Source: Elmis aenea (lineage: Eukaryota; Arthropoda; Insecta; Coleoptera; Elmidae). From it: a stretch of 64,000 nucleotides of DNA. Positions within the stretch are counted from its first letter, which is position 1; each line of letters opens with the position of its first letter. The translations under genes were made by a program, and so were the position numbers. This document shows positions 24,175 through 34,037 of the stretch, one piece after another. Location of the stretch: the NCBI GenBank assembly GCA_947652605.1, contig OX393577.1, positions 8,060,868 through 8,124,867 on the forward strand. Direction: 5' to 3'. Under the pieces are notes generated by a model. The model had not been told where the DNA came from. It searched no databases and saw nothing but the letters and a program-made list of their open reading frames with translations.

Positions 24175-24310
24175 AATAGTATACATACCTCACGGGAAGG
24201 ATCATTCCAGCCTCGTGCTATAGATGCCCTCGGCGCTGTGCGCCTCGTGCATCTAACCTAGCACTCGGCTGTAATGATCCACTTCCCCGCTCGGTATGTA
24301 ATATACTATT
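24175..24310. mobile_element. Small GC-rich foldback (136 bp)
   Basis: AATAGTATACATACC at the left pairs with GGTATGTAATATACTATT at the right. Nested inside are GGGAAGGATCATT / AATGATCCACTTCCC and CTCGTGCTATAGATG / CATCTAACCTAGCACTCG. The centre CCTCGGCGCTGTGCGCCTCG is markedly more GC- and CpG-rich than its surroundings. Non-coding foldback MITE. Confidence 0.8.
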
Positions 24311-25350
24311 GTTTCATAGTATTTAGAGAATAGTTTTGCAATTTTTGTCTGTTTTTTTAAGGTTCATTTACTTCTATTCTTGGTGCTGTATAACTAAACA
24401 ATATCATTTTGCAAACAAGTAGATTGGAAACCGAGATCATTATTTACTAGCACAATTTAGCTTCTTTACATTTTTCTCTTGGGGCTTAAAAAAACAAATT
24501 TTATTTCTTGCGTAAAATACTCTGGACTATAAGAAAATGTTTCATTAGTTGTCCGCATTCCACTCGGTAAACACAATACCAAGACATATCAAAAATGCGA
24601 AAATGTATACGGTCCACAGCTTACAGATTTGTTGTACGCGATATCTGATAATTTAAAATTTATTTTACATCTCGTAATCATCACGTTCAACATTTTCATA
24701 GATTGCGACGTTGAAATGTATTAGGCATATTACTTCCTTTGTCGAAGAAGATGAAATGCTGACGACGAAGCTTGTAAGAGACAACTTGACGCGGCTGAAT
24801 AATTTTGTTAAGTCTGGCAGTTCTTCATTCGTCGTCGGCGCAGAACTTTATTGCCAAACAGACAACTCTTTCCCCAATATCGCACCGTAATTTAGTGAAA
24901 AAATGTTTTTACGCTGTGGTTTATTTAAATTTACGTTTTAGAATATGCGAAAGGCCTTTAAAATTTTCTTGTCAAACCAATTTCGTATTAAACCAGTAAC
25001 ATGAAAGGGTTATTATAATTTAAATTTTTGAACCAAGCTATTTTAAATAAATTTAAATTGAGTTTCTGAGACACAATGACCTCTTTTACATGTAAATTTA
25101 TATGTATACCCTGTGTCCCAAAAAACACAACGCAACTTGTATCTTGATGAATTGAGGATGTCCCAAATAATACGATTTATTCGATTGCTTTATGGCTAGT
25201 AAAACTTTTTAAAAAATACTCCCAGTTCAAATATTATTTGCGGTCTTGAGCATCATAGACTAAAATTATTTTTGTATTGTGTTTGCGCATAAACATCTTA
25301 CTGTGATTGTTGAATTGGAATATTTATTGGTAGTTTTTTACTCATGTATA
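24311..25350. other. No gene recognised
   Basis: AT-rich with small uninformative frames. A solitary GTATACCCTGTGTCCC motif at about 25104 looks like a MITE end without a partner. Confidence 0.5.
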
Positions 25351-25711
25351 CGGGTGTGCTAATTTGGTATTCATACCCCTATAGTACTAAACCATTTTAC
25401 CTACTTAGGATAATAAAAATTGGTAGGCTTAGATTATTAGCAATTTACCATCTCTTAGCACTACTTGGTCATGTATTTATTTATTTGTTTTTCTGTTCTG
25501 CCACTATCTAATTTTTTTTTTAAATATCATCATGGGTCTTGCAAGGTATCATTTTCCAAACAGAAGGGCAAAAATGTTAATATGTTTTTACAAAGGGAAA
25601 GTTTTGAAAAAAAACTGTAAACAGTCATTAGACGACCTCATAAGTAAATGCATTTATTTGCCTCCAATCTTTTTTTTGTCAATTATTAGTTGTGAAAACT
25701 TTGTGTCCATC

Positions 25712-25894
25712 ATGACATATGTATATACAAATGAAGAAAAATTGGACATGGTTTTAATTTATGAAGAATGTCAGCAAAATAGTCGCGCATGTTTTCAGCG
25801 TATCCCCGACCGTATTGTACCTTTAAAAAATGTTTTTAAAACTCCTAAGAAACTTACAAGAGCACAGCGCTTCAAAAAAAATGACAGTTTTTAA
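25712..25894 (+). pseudogene. DUF4817-like N-terminal relic
   Basis: From the ATG at 25712 the frame reads TYVYTNEEKLDMVLIYEECQ, then QNSRACF and RIPDRIVPLKNVFKT. This resembles the 'Y(T/S)NEE..DM..IYGEC..N...A...Y..R.P.R..P...TF' pattern of DUF4817, a putative helix-turn-helix domain at the start of many insect Tc3-like transposases. An in-frame stop is reached at 25894 and residues around RACF appear deleted or shifted. The upstream 60 codons of this open frame have no recognisable content. It lies about 360 bp inside the left terminal repeat, where an N-terminus would be expected. Confidence 0.65.
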
Positions 25895-26050
25895 CCAAAA
25901 GGACCGCTACCCATAAAAATCATTCTGTAAGGGTAGAGTCGAAGTTAATTCACATATTTCAATAAAACAAACCAAAACCGTATTGAATAGGTATCTCGCA
26001 TTCGTTAATTCAAAGATTTTAAAAAACTCACAAGTATCATCCTTTTAAAA

Positions 26051-26664
26051 GAATCTTCATAGTGTCCGACAGCCAAGCAGCGTTAAAAGCTCTTCGCTCG
26101 TCGGAAGTTAACTCAGGACTTGTTCTGATCTGCATCCGGGCTAGGAAGCAGGAATAATGATAAACTAGTATGGTGCCCAGGGCACCCTAATATACCAGGG
26201 AACGAAAAGGCAGATCGCCTAGCCTAAATTGGCAGCGAGACACCTTTCTCCGGACCAGAACTCGCTATTGGTACATCCTACGGAAGAGCCAAGCTGTGTC
26301 TTAATGACATATTAATACAAGAGCAGAGTAAACATCAGAGCAGCCACATGACTCGTCACAGGACACTATGGGCTTTAGCCCAAACACTTCTACATAATAG
26401 GGCTCTCAGAGACCGATATATGATGAGGATGTGGTGAAGAACAAGAAACTCCTCTTCGAGTAAGATGTCAGGTAGACTTCTGGGGATGGGAAAAGTCAAC
26501 TAAGGAAAGTTAAGAAGAAACCCTTAAATAAAATCCTGGAGTTTTTCAAAAACATAGGACTTCTATAGGGAACTATGACCAGAGGGTACAATAGACCAAT
26601 AGTTGTAGCAGTATAGGAACCCGAAAGGGGACCACCTCCACGGAAACAACAATAATAAAAAAAG
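26051..26664 (+). mobile_element. 5'-truncated LINE with RNase H relic and 14-bp target duplication
   Basis: Flanked by TCATCCTTTTAAAA (26037-26050) and TCATCCTTTCAAAA (26665-26678), 13 of 14 identical. The plus strand encodes IVSDSQAALKALRSSEVNS (from about 26063), which includes the DS acid of RNase H. WCPGHPNIPGNEKADRLA follows at about 26171-26225 (the conserved GNE..AD.LA block), then IGSETPFSGPELAIG. This is the C-terminal RNase H of an I/R1/jockey-type LINE. Stops and frame changes make it inactive. The 3' UTR ends CAACAATAATAAAAAAAG. Confidence 0.9.
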
Positions 26665-26740
26665 TCATCCTTTCAAAACCATCCCCATCAAAGCTGTATG
26701 TCCTTAAGTCGCACAAGACGATGCCATTTTACACATAATT

Positions 26741-26824
26741 TTGTGGTCTGAATCGAAGATTCATAATAATAGCATGGTGAACAGACATAATTGCATAATT
26801 ACCTATGGAGTCAATGACATTTAA
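26741..26824 (+). pseudogene. Tc3-like transposase core relic
   Basis: The frame reads LWSESKIHNNSMVNRHNC and then YGVNDI before a stop at 26824. Insect Tc3-like transposases with DUF4817 carry a 'SDE..F.N.G.VNRHN.HYW' block around their first catalytic residue. The match to NNSMVNRHNC is specific, although the expected SDE is SES here. Together with the DUF4817 relic at 25712 and the terminal repeats this supports one decayed element. The rest of the catalytic domain could not be followed. Confidence 0.65.
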
Positions 26825-27072
26825 CAGATTTTTTTTTCAAAACTTACCCCATGTAACATATTAACATTTATGCACTGCTGTATTAAGAATGAAATTCTCT
26901 TTAAAATTATGTCCAGCATGACCCATGTTGCTATTTGATAAACTGTAAGATGGCAGCGCCACAGAAAAATAAATCAATAAATACATGTTGCAATAATGCC
27001 AATGAAATGTTAAATTGTTTCATTAATGGTTTAGTAGTTATAGGGGTGCGAATACCAAACTGGGACATCCGG

Positions 27073-28826
27073 TATACATGGAAATTCATTAATCGAAAAT
27101 TTTAATGTGTATTTTACCATTTTTAAATTATTAACAAAATTATTTTTGAACATGTATGCGTTTTTATTATGTACAGGCAAACGTTTCGAAACGACTAGAT
27201 TAAATTTTAAAATGTGATCTGTTCGCTGTTTTTTTACTTAATTTTTCACCAGCTTACCGAATAGTTCACACGTTTTTAAAAATACATTCACAGATTTAGA
27301 AAGAATATCTTACTATTACGAAAAAACAAGATTTATGAAATTAATTTAATTTTGAAGTTATAGACCACAACTTTTTATAATTTTCGGGAAATAAAGTACA
27401 AACGATTTAATAATTTTAACAGTGTCCCAAAAAATATATAATTAGACAGTTATTTAATAGAAGGCAAATTGAAACACGCTGCATCAAGATATCAATCGAA
27501 TATTGCAAACGATTTTAGAAGTAGGTATGCACAGCGCACAGCATCCGTCAAGCCTAAGCTCAGAGCATCCTGACGGAATCTAAACGTCTACATAGCTCAA
27601 AGCGTCTTGCGAGAAAAATAGTGCACAGAAAATATTTTCAGCTCACCGCATTCAAATTTAAAATATAAATGCTTATTTTCGATCCCTTGTGATAGCCCAT
27701 TAAATTTCTGTTAGGTATAAGTATTTTAAACGTTCCTGTAAACACACAACAAAAATGGATTTAGTTTTGTTTCTTTTACCGTTGTCCACACACTACAACT
27801 GTGAACAGTGTATAGACACTTTACAAGTGTGCAGCTGTAAAATTTCATATTTCGAGAAATAAAATGTCTAATATAATTTTATGTCGATCATTTCATATCT
27901 CGTCTATGTGCAGTTGGAATATCACGGTTCTATTATATGCAATATTACGTTTTATTGCAATCTACAATAAAGAGTTACTGCAGTCGCGAGAAACACATTA
28001 CGTTTTCACATATTGCGACAATTAAAAATTATACTCTTCACCTGAGAGTAAATTTAAATTTAAATTTAAATATTAAAATTATGAATTTGGTAACGGTCTC
28101 AAGGGCCAACTTAAACGTAAGATAATTTTAATATTTGCAGATGTTTTCAGAAGACAACCCCCGTCTTTTGAGAGTGGAGAGATATTTAAAAATTTTGTTT
28201 ACGTTGGGATTCATACAATAGATAATCTAAAAATGGAATTCCATCTATCTTCGTTTCGAGATGTGATTCAGTCTATTTTAAAATACTGATAAAGTCTATT
28301 AAGATCATCCACATTTCTTTAAAGTTAAATATGCAGGGTGTTTCAGGATAATTAGATATAATTATGTGACTTTTAAACATGAAGTATTTATAAAAATTAT
28401 AATGTTAAATTTTAAATTTATTTTTCAGCTTTCCATCATTTAAGCTGCCACGAATGTTACGGCATACCGTCTTAGATGATTGCATTTCACTAGTTATATT
28501 TCATTCCATTATTTAATCATGACAAAAACAACTTACCTTTGAAACTAGTTCAGAGGCAGTTCTAGACATACATTTAAGTTACTTGAATAAACGTTAACAT
28601 ACTAAACTATTTGATTAACTTCGCCTTAACCTCTTAACTCAAGTATAAATTTGCTTAAGGCTTGGATTATTTGTTCATTAGTAGGTACTCTGTAACCTTT
28701 GAGACTGGTATAATCGACGCAAAATACCATTTTAATGCTGACAAACACATACAACATGATGATATTGTTTTACCAAATCATGAAAATTTGTGTGGAATTT
28801 TAACTGCGTTTAGCTTGTACATTGTA
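27073..28826. other. No gene recognised
   Basis: AT-rich. GCAGGGTGTTTCAGGATAAT at about 28333 looks like a MITE end; no inverse partner is seen nearby. Confidence 0.5.
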
Positions 28827-30068
28827 CAGGGTGGTCCAAATTCGATGGGCTTGCTTGGGTATCTCGGTTAATATTTAAGATAGAGAAACGGTTAAATTAC
28901 CAAAAATGTGCAGTTTTTTGAGACAAACTCAGAACCGTTTTTAAAAATATTCTATCATTTCCGGTTTTCGAGTAATTGAAGAAAACGTGTTTTTTTGTCA
29001 TATTAATAATGTGTCATATCTCCGTTATTGTTGTATATATCGAAAATATTTATGAAGACTATTTTTAGATATTTTTATGCTTAATTTGATTATACTAAAA
29101 AAAAAATTTTTACGCTCGCCGTTAAAAAGTTATGACACAAACTTACCTTTTTTTAAATGGGAACGATAGTTGGCTATGACCTATTTAAATTCCTTATTTT
29201 TTTCTCATTCCAAATATATGTAGATTGATGTATTTATTTTTAATAATACGCAAGTTATGAAGGTTTTTTAGTTTTTTTTTCCAAGAAAATCATAGTAGGC
29301 TGTGAAAACAAAAAAAAAACAAGGTGTAAAACCTTATAAAACTCATGTAGTACAAGTTACCAAGGTTTTCTAATTTGTTGTTGAGATAAACATCAAAAAT
29401 TTTTGAACTTAAGATAAACAGAAATATACTACATTACTGCTGATTCCGACTATGTTGTTGTTATCTTATGTTCAAATATTTACAATGTTTATCTCAACAA
29501 CAAATTAGAAGACCTTGGTAACTTGTACCACATGAGTTTTATAAGGTTTTACACCTTGTTTTTGTTTTTGTTTTCACAGCCTACTATGATTTTCTTAGAA
29601 AAAAAAACTAAAAAACCTTCATAACTTGCGTATTATTAAAAATAAATACATTGACCCTTATATATTTGGAATGAGAAAAAAATAGGGAATTTAAATAGAT
29701 CATAGCCCACTATCGTTCCTATTTAAAAAAATGTAATTTTGTGTCATAACTTTTTAACGGCGAGCGTAAAAATTTTTTTTTTGGTACAATGATTTTAAAC
29801 ATAAAAATATCTAAAAATAATCTCCATAAATATTTTTGATATTTACAACAATAACGGAGATATGACACATTATTAATATGACACATTATTAATATGACAA
29901 AAAAACACTTTTTATTCAATAACTCGAAAACCAGAAATGATAGAAGATTTTTGAAAACGGTTCTGAGTTTGTCTCAAAAAACTGCACATTTTTGGTAATT
30001 TAACCGTTTCGCTATCTTAAATATTAACCGAGATACCCATGCAATTCCATCGAATTTGGACCACCCTG
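28827..30068. mobile_element. Giant hairpin MITE (1,242 bp; arms ~600 bp, loop ~40 bases)
   Basis: TA-flanked. The left end CAGGGTGGTCCAAATTCGAT is inverted at the right end, ATCGAATTTGGACCACCCTG. The two halves match almost without break from the ends to the centre (left arm 28827-29420, right arm about 29458-30068). Checkpoints: GAGACAAACTCAGAACCG, TTAAAAAGTTATGACAC, ACAAGTTACCAAGGTTTTC and GTTGTTGAGATAAACAT, each found inverted at the mirror position. Open frames in the arms (such as 29719-29919) are artefacts of the repeat. Confidence 0.95.
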
Positions 30069-30519
30069 TATATGTGATTGCTATTAGGATTTCATTTTTA
30101 ATCCATAATCTAAGATTGCACAACCGTTTTGTCACCTAATACTTTGACCAAGACGTCATTATATCTAAAGTAAATGCAGCATCCCAAATGCTGGCATTAA
30201 GGAAATGCTGTCCAACTCGGCCAAAACGAAGAGTCTGGTCGAGATAATAAAAACATACCTTAATTCAATGACAATGTGAGTGGCCATTTTTAGGAAATCG
30301 CGAGGCGAGGATTATAGTGGTGTAACTGCACATTTCTAAATTTTACAGCAGCGCATATTTAAAATTGCGTTATTGGAAAACTAATTAAAATACTTGTTAC
30401 AAGTTCATTTAATATAACATCAGCTAGAATACAACGTAACTTATTCATATAGTACATTTAATTGGTTTAAAAAAATACATATTTGGTTGAATTTTTTTTT
30501 TATATGAAAATCAAAAATT

Positions 30520-30577
30520 CAGATAGAACATTTTGACGAAAATATATGTTTGTAATACCAATTATTTATTCTATCTG
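30520..30577. repeat. Subterminal motifs, left end (2 copies)
   Basis: CAGATAGAACA at 30520-30530 and its inverse TTCTATCTG at 30569-30577. They match motifs at the right end of the same element and are candidate transposase-binding sites. Confidence 0.65.
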
Positions 30578-30714
30578 CATTAAATTCAACTAAAAATTAC
30601 TCATTCTTGAGTTACAAACCTATCAAAATAAGTATAAACATAAAATATTATTTCAAAATACATATAACATATAATGAATTAGGTATTCTTATACGATTAC
30701 ATAAAAAATTCTTA

Positions 30715-32996
30715 CTATTTATTTTTATTATTTTTATATAATTTCTTCAGAAGTTTTTCATCTTTGTACTCAAAAAATAAGGTCTTTATGAAGGTGACGT
30801 CAATTTCTGGCATGTATTTAAATAATTTATAGAGGTGAACAACTTTGTCTATTTGTAAAAGGCACTTAACAGGGGTTGCACAAATCTTCACCGAGGGTAA
30901 TGTGTGAGAAATGCTTGTTGATGTGCTGTGTTGTCTTGTTTCTTTGAACAATGCACCAAGCAAAAATTCAGTTTGATCATCAGAATAGTCAAGTTTATAA
31001 TAGACAATATATGGATGTTTAGATAAATATTTTAATTGTTTTACCGAATTGTATGGTACACTTTTGAAGTGTAACGTCTCAGTACTTTTTTGGTATTCCC
31101 AAAAGTCTTTTCTTTGCATTTGTAAGATTTTAAGAGGCTTCTTTTTATTAACGATTTTCAGTGCTCTAACAAGTCCAAGGGGACTAAAAATGTCCATGAC
31201 CGATATTTTTTTTTCTATCTGTGAGTGTATGTTATCCACTTCTTGAATGGCGCTGTGTCCAGGTTCTGAAAACCTTTGTATAATTTCATTTATGTTTGTG
31301 TGTGTTTCGATAAATTTTTTAATCGCGAAACTCATTATGGAATTTCGGTTTTGTGGTACGCATGAGTCTGACCAAAGGATAATTTTGGTAATCGTAGGAA
31401 TATCTTTCACAACTTTTTCCAAGATTTTAATGACAGCGGATGCGAGGTCATTACCTTTTCTTCCTTGCATTCCTTCGCACCAAATAGCGCAGTATCCTGT
31501 TTTATTTAAGTTGCAATGAGCAGTCATATTATATGTATTGAGCTTTTTACTGTAAAAAAAAACAAGAAATTCCTGATCTAGGTAACGCGAATACATTTTC
31601 CATATCAAAACTTATTATTGCTGTTCTGGGGTCCATATTTTTGCGGTCGTTTTCCCGGAGTTGATAACACATAGTTTTGAAAACTATGTGCTTTTGAAAG
31701 GCTTCTGTGCCTTCAGAGTTCTCGTTTTCTGTTTTTTTCAGACGTTGTTCTTCGCATAAATCACACCTATCAGACTTTGGTTTTAAAAAGCCAATATTGA
31801 ATTCATAGTTAAATATTTTTCTATAGTAACTTTTTTTCACTGGTTCCAAATGTTGTTCCTGGCACCATTCTAAATATAATTCATATAGCCTGGATAAATT
31901 TAAAGTAGGTTCAAAATACTCTTTGTTGGTACGTTTTCGGCAGTAATGTGATTCAATACGAGGTATGCTGTTTATATGGTCCTTTACAGACTCGACCTTT
32001 TCATTAGAATATTTTTTCTTAATGTGTTTGCCTCGTTGTAGTTCCTTAGGAGTACCAGTCAATTCTTCCCTTTTAACTTCATGAAAATAGGAGATTCTCC
32101 TTTGGCTAATGTCTAAGGTTCCCAAAAAAAAGTTTTTACAGACTTTAACTTTTTCGTCGTTCAAGTGAAAAAAATATAAATACGAGTATTTACGCCTGGA
32201 ATTTTTATTAGATGTAGTTGATCGTTTCTTCAAAATTCTTTGAGTATTCTTATTGTAAAAATGTTGTTTGAAATCATCAGATAAAAGCCAAAATTTTTGA
32301 TGGATTATCTCCCTCTGCTGATCAGCAATTAATTTACTGCATTTATATTTGCATGATTCTATGCAGTTTTTTTTGGAATAAACTTTTCTTTGGCCACAGA
32401 GTCTACCTTTAGAATTAATATATTCTTTTCCGTGCTGACGCGATTCTTTCCTTATATTTCTTTTCCATTCCTCTGGGTTCCTTTTCCTTTTTCTTGTTAA
32501 GCTACAAACAAAATGTAAAAGAGAAATTATGCTAAATAAAGGGAGTATTATTATTACATATTGATATTATTTTAATTTACAATACTACATATATACCTTT
32601 TTTTTGGTTCTGAGTTTATTTCTTGTTGATCTATACTTTCATTCTGACCATCGAAGGCTATTTCGGACTCTGTTTCTGTAGTACTTGTATGGGCCTTTTC
32701 CTGCAGCACTAGGTTTTCATCTTCCCCAAAATCGTCTATTAAGTTGGGTGATAACTCCAACGAAATAGGTCTCGTTTTGTCAGCAGTGTTGGGAATGTAG
32801 TCCGGATCCCGGTCGGAATCATGTCCATTAAAAAAGGGATCACTATCGGATTCTTCCTTCTCATAATTTCTGTGAAAGTAAGGTTATATAGGTATTTTAC
32901 TACCATGCCTTAATACTATATAAAGTTGAATTGAAACTGATATTGTAAAGTAAAGAACATTTCATTTGAAAAGGGTACTTACTGTTGGTAATCCAT
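30715..32996 (-). CDS. DUF7869-type putative transposase, three exons, one homopolymer frameshift
   Basis: Exons (minus strand): 32996-32983, 32869-32597 and 32501-30715. Introns of 113 and 95 bp start GTAAGT and GTATAT and end TTCACAG and TTTGTAG. The frame is continuous across both junctions. Ignoring one extra base in an A9 run at 31554-31562, the total is 691 codons including the stop. Residues 1-90 are acidic. RKRKR is at 99-103. Cysteines 131, 142, 146 and 150 and then CDLC at 342-345 with H367/C374 look zinc-binding. FDMENV (Asp395), LWSDSC (Asp474) and EPGHS (His511) with Asp518 follow. This order matches the widespread insect proteins annotated as DUF7869. An RNase H-like transposase fold is my inference. 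Gene and termini together suggest a recently active element. Confidence 0.85.
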
Positions 32997-33052
32997 ATTA
33001 TTGTATTATTTGCCGAAAAACTGAAGCACAACGCGCGATAACTAATACTATA

Positions 33053-33273
33053 TTGTTCTATCTGCAAAAATGATAAAACTTGATTGGCTCAGCACATACA
33101 CCAACATAGCACCAACAAAACGAAACAATTGTAGTTAGAACAAAATTGAAGTGTGATTTTGGTGCCAAAAAAATCACTTTAGAAAGAAGGATATCGTTTA
33201 GATAGAACAACATAACATTGAAGAATACGAATTTGATGATTTTTGTATTTAAAAAAAAAATGCAGATAGAACA
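33053..33273. repeat. Subterminal motifs, right end (4 copies)
   Basis: TGTTCTATCTGCA at 33053-33065, AGTTAGAACA at 33133-33142, AGATAGAACA at 33200-33209 and GCAGATAGAACA at 33262-33273. They lie upstream of the start codon of the minus-strand gene, so they may affect both transposition and transcription. Confidence 0.7.
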
Positions 33274-33293
33274 GTATAATCCTCACCTCGCGA

Positions 33294-33884
33294 AATGTAA
33301 AAAACAAACAGAACATGCAACATTGGAAAAGTTTGTTTGCTAAATCGAGTGGCAGTAAATCGTCGAGAAAGGGACCAAAAAGACATCGTTCACCAGTATT
33401 GGAGTAACCTGATGTTTAAATGGTAGGTGACTCCCCTTCTTAACAATAAAAATTCCTTTCCTCTTCTTCGTGGCTCCTCAGTAAAGGTAAAGTTAGTTTT
33501 ATTCTACAGGCTTTCGCAGCCATTGTCCATGTTCCAAACCCAGGAACGAAGATTGTAACACCTGCTGAGCTCTTGCTGAGCTGAAGGACAATATTCGCCA
33601 GAAAATTTGAATGATAAACATAGTCACTTTGCAAGCAGTTATGAAGAGTGCTATATGAAGAGCTGGCCTTTGTTTAGGTCAAAAAAATCTCCAAGATGTG
33701 TACATTATAATGTAAACAAAGAAAATTATAAAATAAGTAAAAAAAATATATTAATTTTTAACTGTAAAAACTTTCGGCCCAACCGTATTTATTGCAGAAA
33801 TTGCGCTGTACACTGACTCAGAAGTTGTTTTATTTACTAGACATATTTGTAAAGTAAGTACCGTTTGGCTACTAAAAAAAATTT
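33294..33884. other. No gene recognised
   Basis: Two frames of 64-69 codons overlap on opposite strands and show no known domain. Confidence 0.5.
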
Positions 33885-34037
33885 TTGGGATTTTTTTTCA
33901 CACCTTAAACTACTGTTTACATAGTTTTAGCCTCTACCGAGGCATTTACCGAAACGGCACACCAGCTTTTGTACACTTTCTTCATAGAACAGGGCCGCCT
34001 GCGAAGATAACCACTCCTGCACTGTTCCTTTGAGCAG
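33885..34037 (-). pseudogene. mariner-type transposase C-terminal relic
   Basis: On the minus strand from 34037 the frame reads LLKGTVQEWLSSQAALFYEE, then SVQKLVCRFGKCLGRG, an in-frame stop at 33927-33929, and NYVNSSL. The pattern 'V..WL.SQ...FY..G(I/V).KLV.R..KCL..GG.YVE' is the carboxy end of SETMAR/mariner-type transposases. The stop falls where the second glycine of GGxYV is expected. About 50 residues remain with no catalytic part or terminal repeats recognised. Confidence 0.8.

Larger units (their letters stand above)
22771..24175. mobile_element. Compound region bounded by inverted TACTCACAATCGG
   Basis: TACTCACAATCGGTAAGTAA at 22771 is inverted at about 24155-24175 (GTTACTAACCGATTGTGAGT and the next bases). 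Inside lie a smaller inverted-repeat element, an 8-bp-duplicating insertion, a perfect 17-bp hairpin and a short minus-strand reading frame. It may be one composite element or a coincidence of adjoining elements. Confidence 0.5.
25351..27072. mobile_element. Tc3-like element encoding a DUF4817-type protein, interrupted by a LINE
   Basis: Terminal repeats of about 50 bp: the left end CGGGTGTGCTAATTTGGTAT continues to ACTAAACC, and the right end is its inverse (GGTTTAGTAGTTATAGGGGT ... CCAAACTGGGACATCCGG). Both ends adjoin TA. Inside are two coding relics on the plus strand, a DUF4817-type N-terminal segment and a transposase core motif. A 614-bp LINE fragment (26051-26664) splits the element. 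Confidence 0.8.
30298..33293. mobile_element. 3.0-kb DNA transposon carrying a DUF7869-type gene
   Basis: TCGCGAGGCGAGGATTATA at 30298-30316 is inverted at 33275-33293 (TATAATCCTCACCTCGCGA), one mismatch in 19. Less exact similarity continues inward to CTGCA on each side. At least six copies of a (TG)CAGATAGAACA motif lie inside the two ends. The only gene is on the minus strand and fills most of the element. The hexamer TCGCGA is its own complement, so it could be either the target duplication or the tip of the terminal repeat. Confidence 0.8.

Noticed and set aside
29719..29919. 66-codon frame in the giant hairpin
   Set aside because: Lies wholly within one arm of a non-coding inverted repeat.
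31049..31519. Plus-strand frames of 65 and 90 codons
   Set aside because: Antisense shadows of the DUF7869-type gene.
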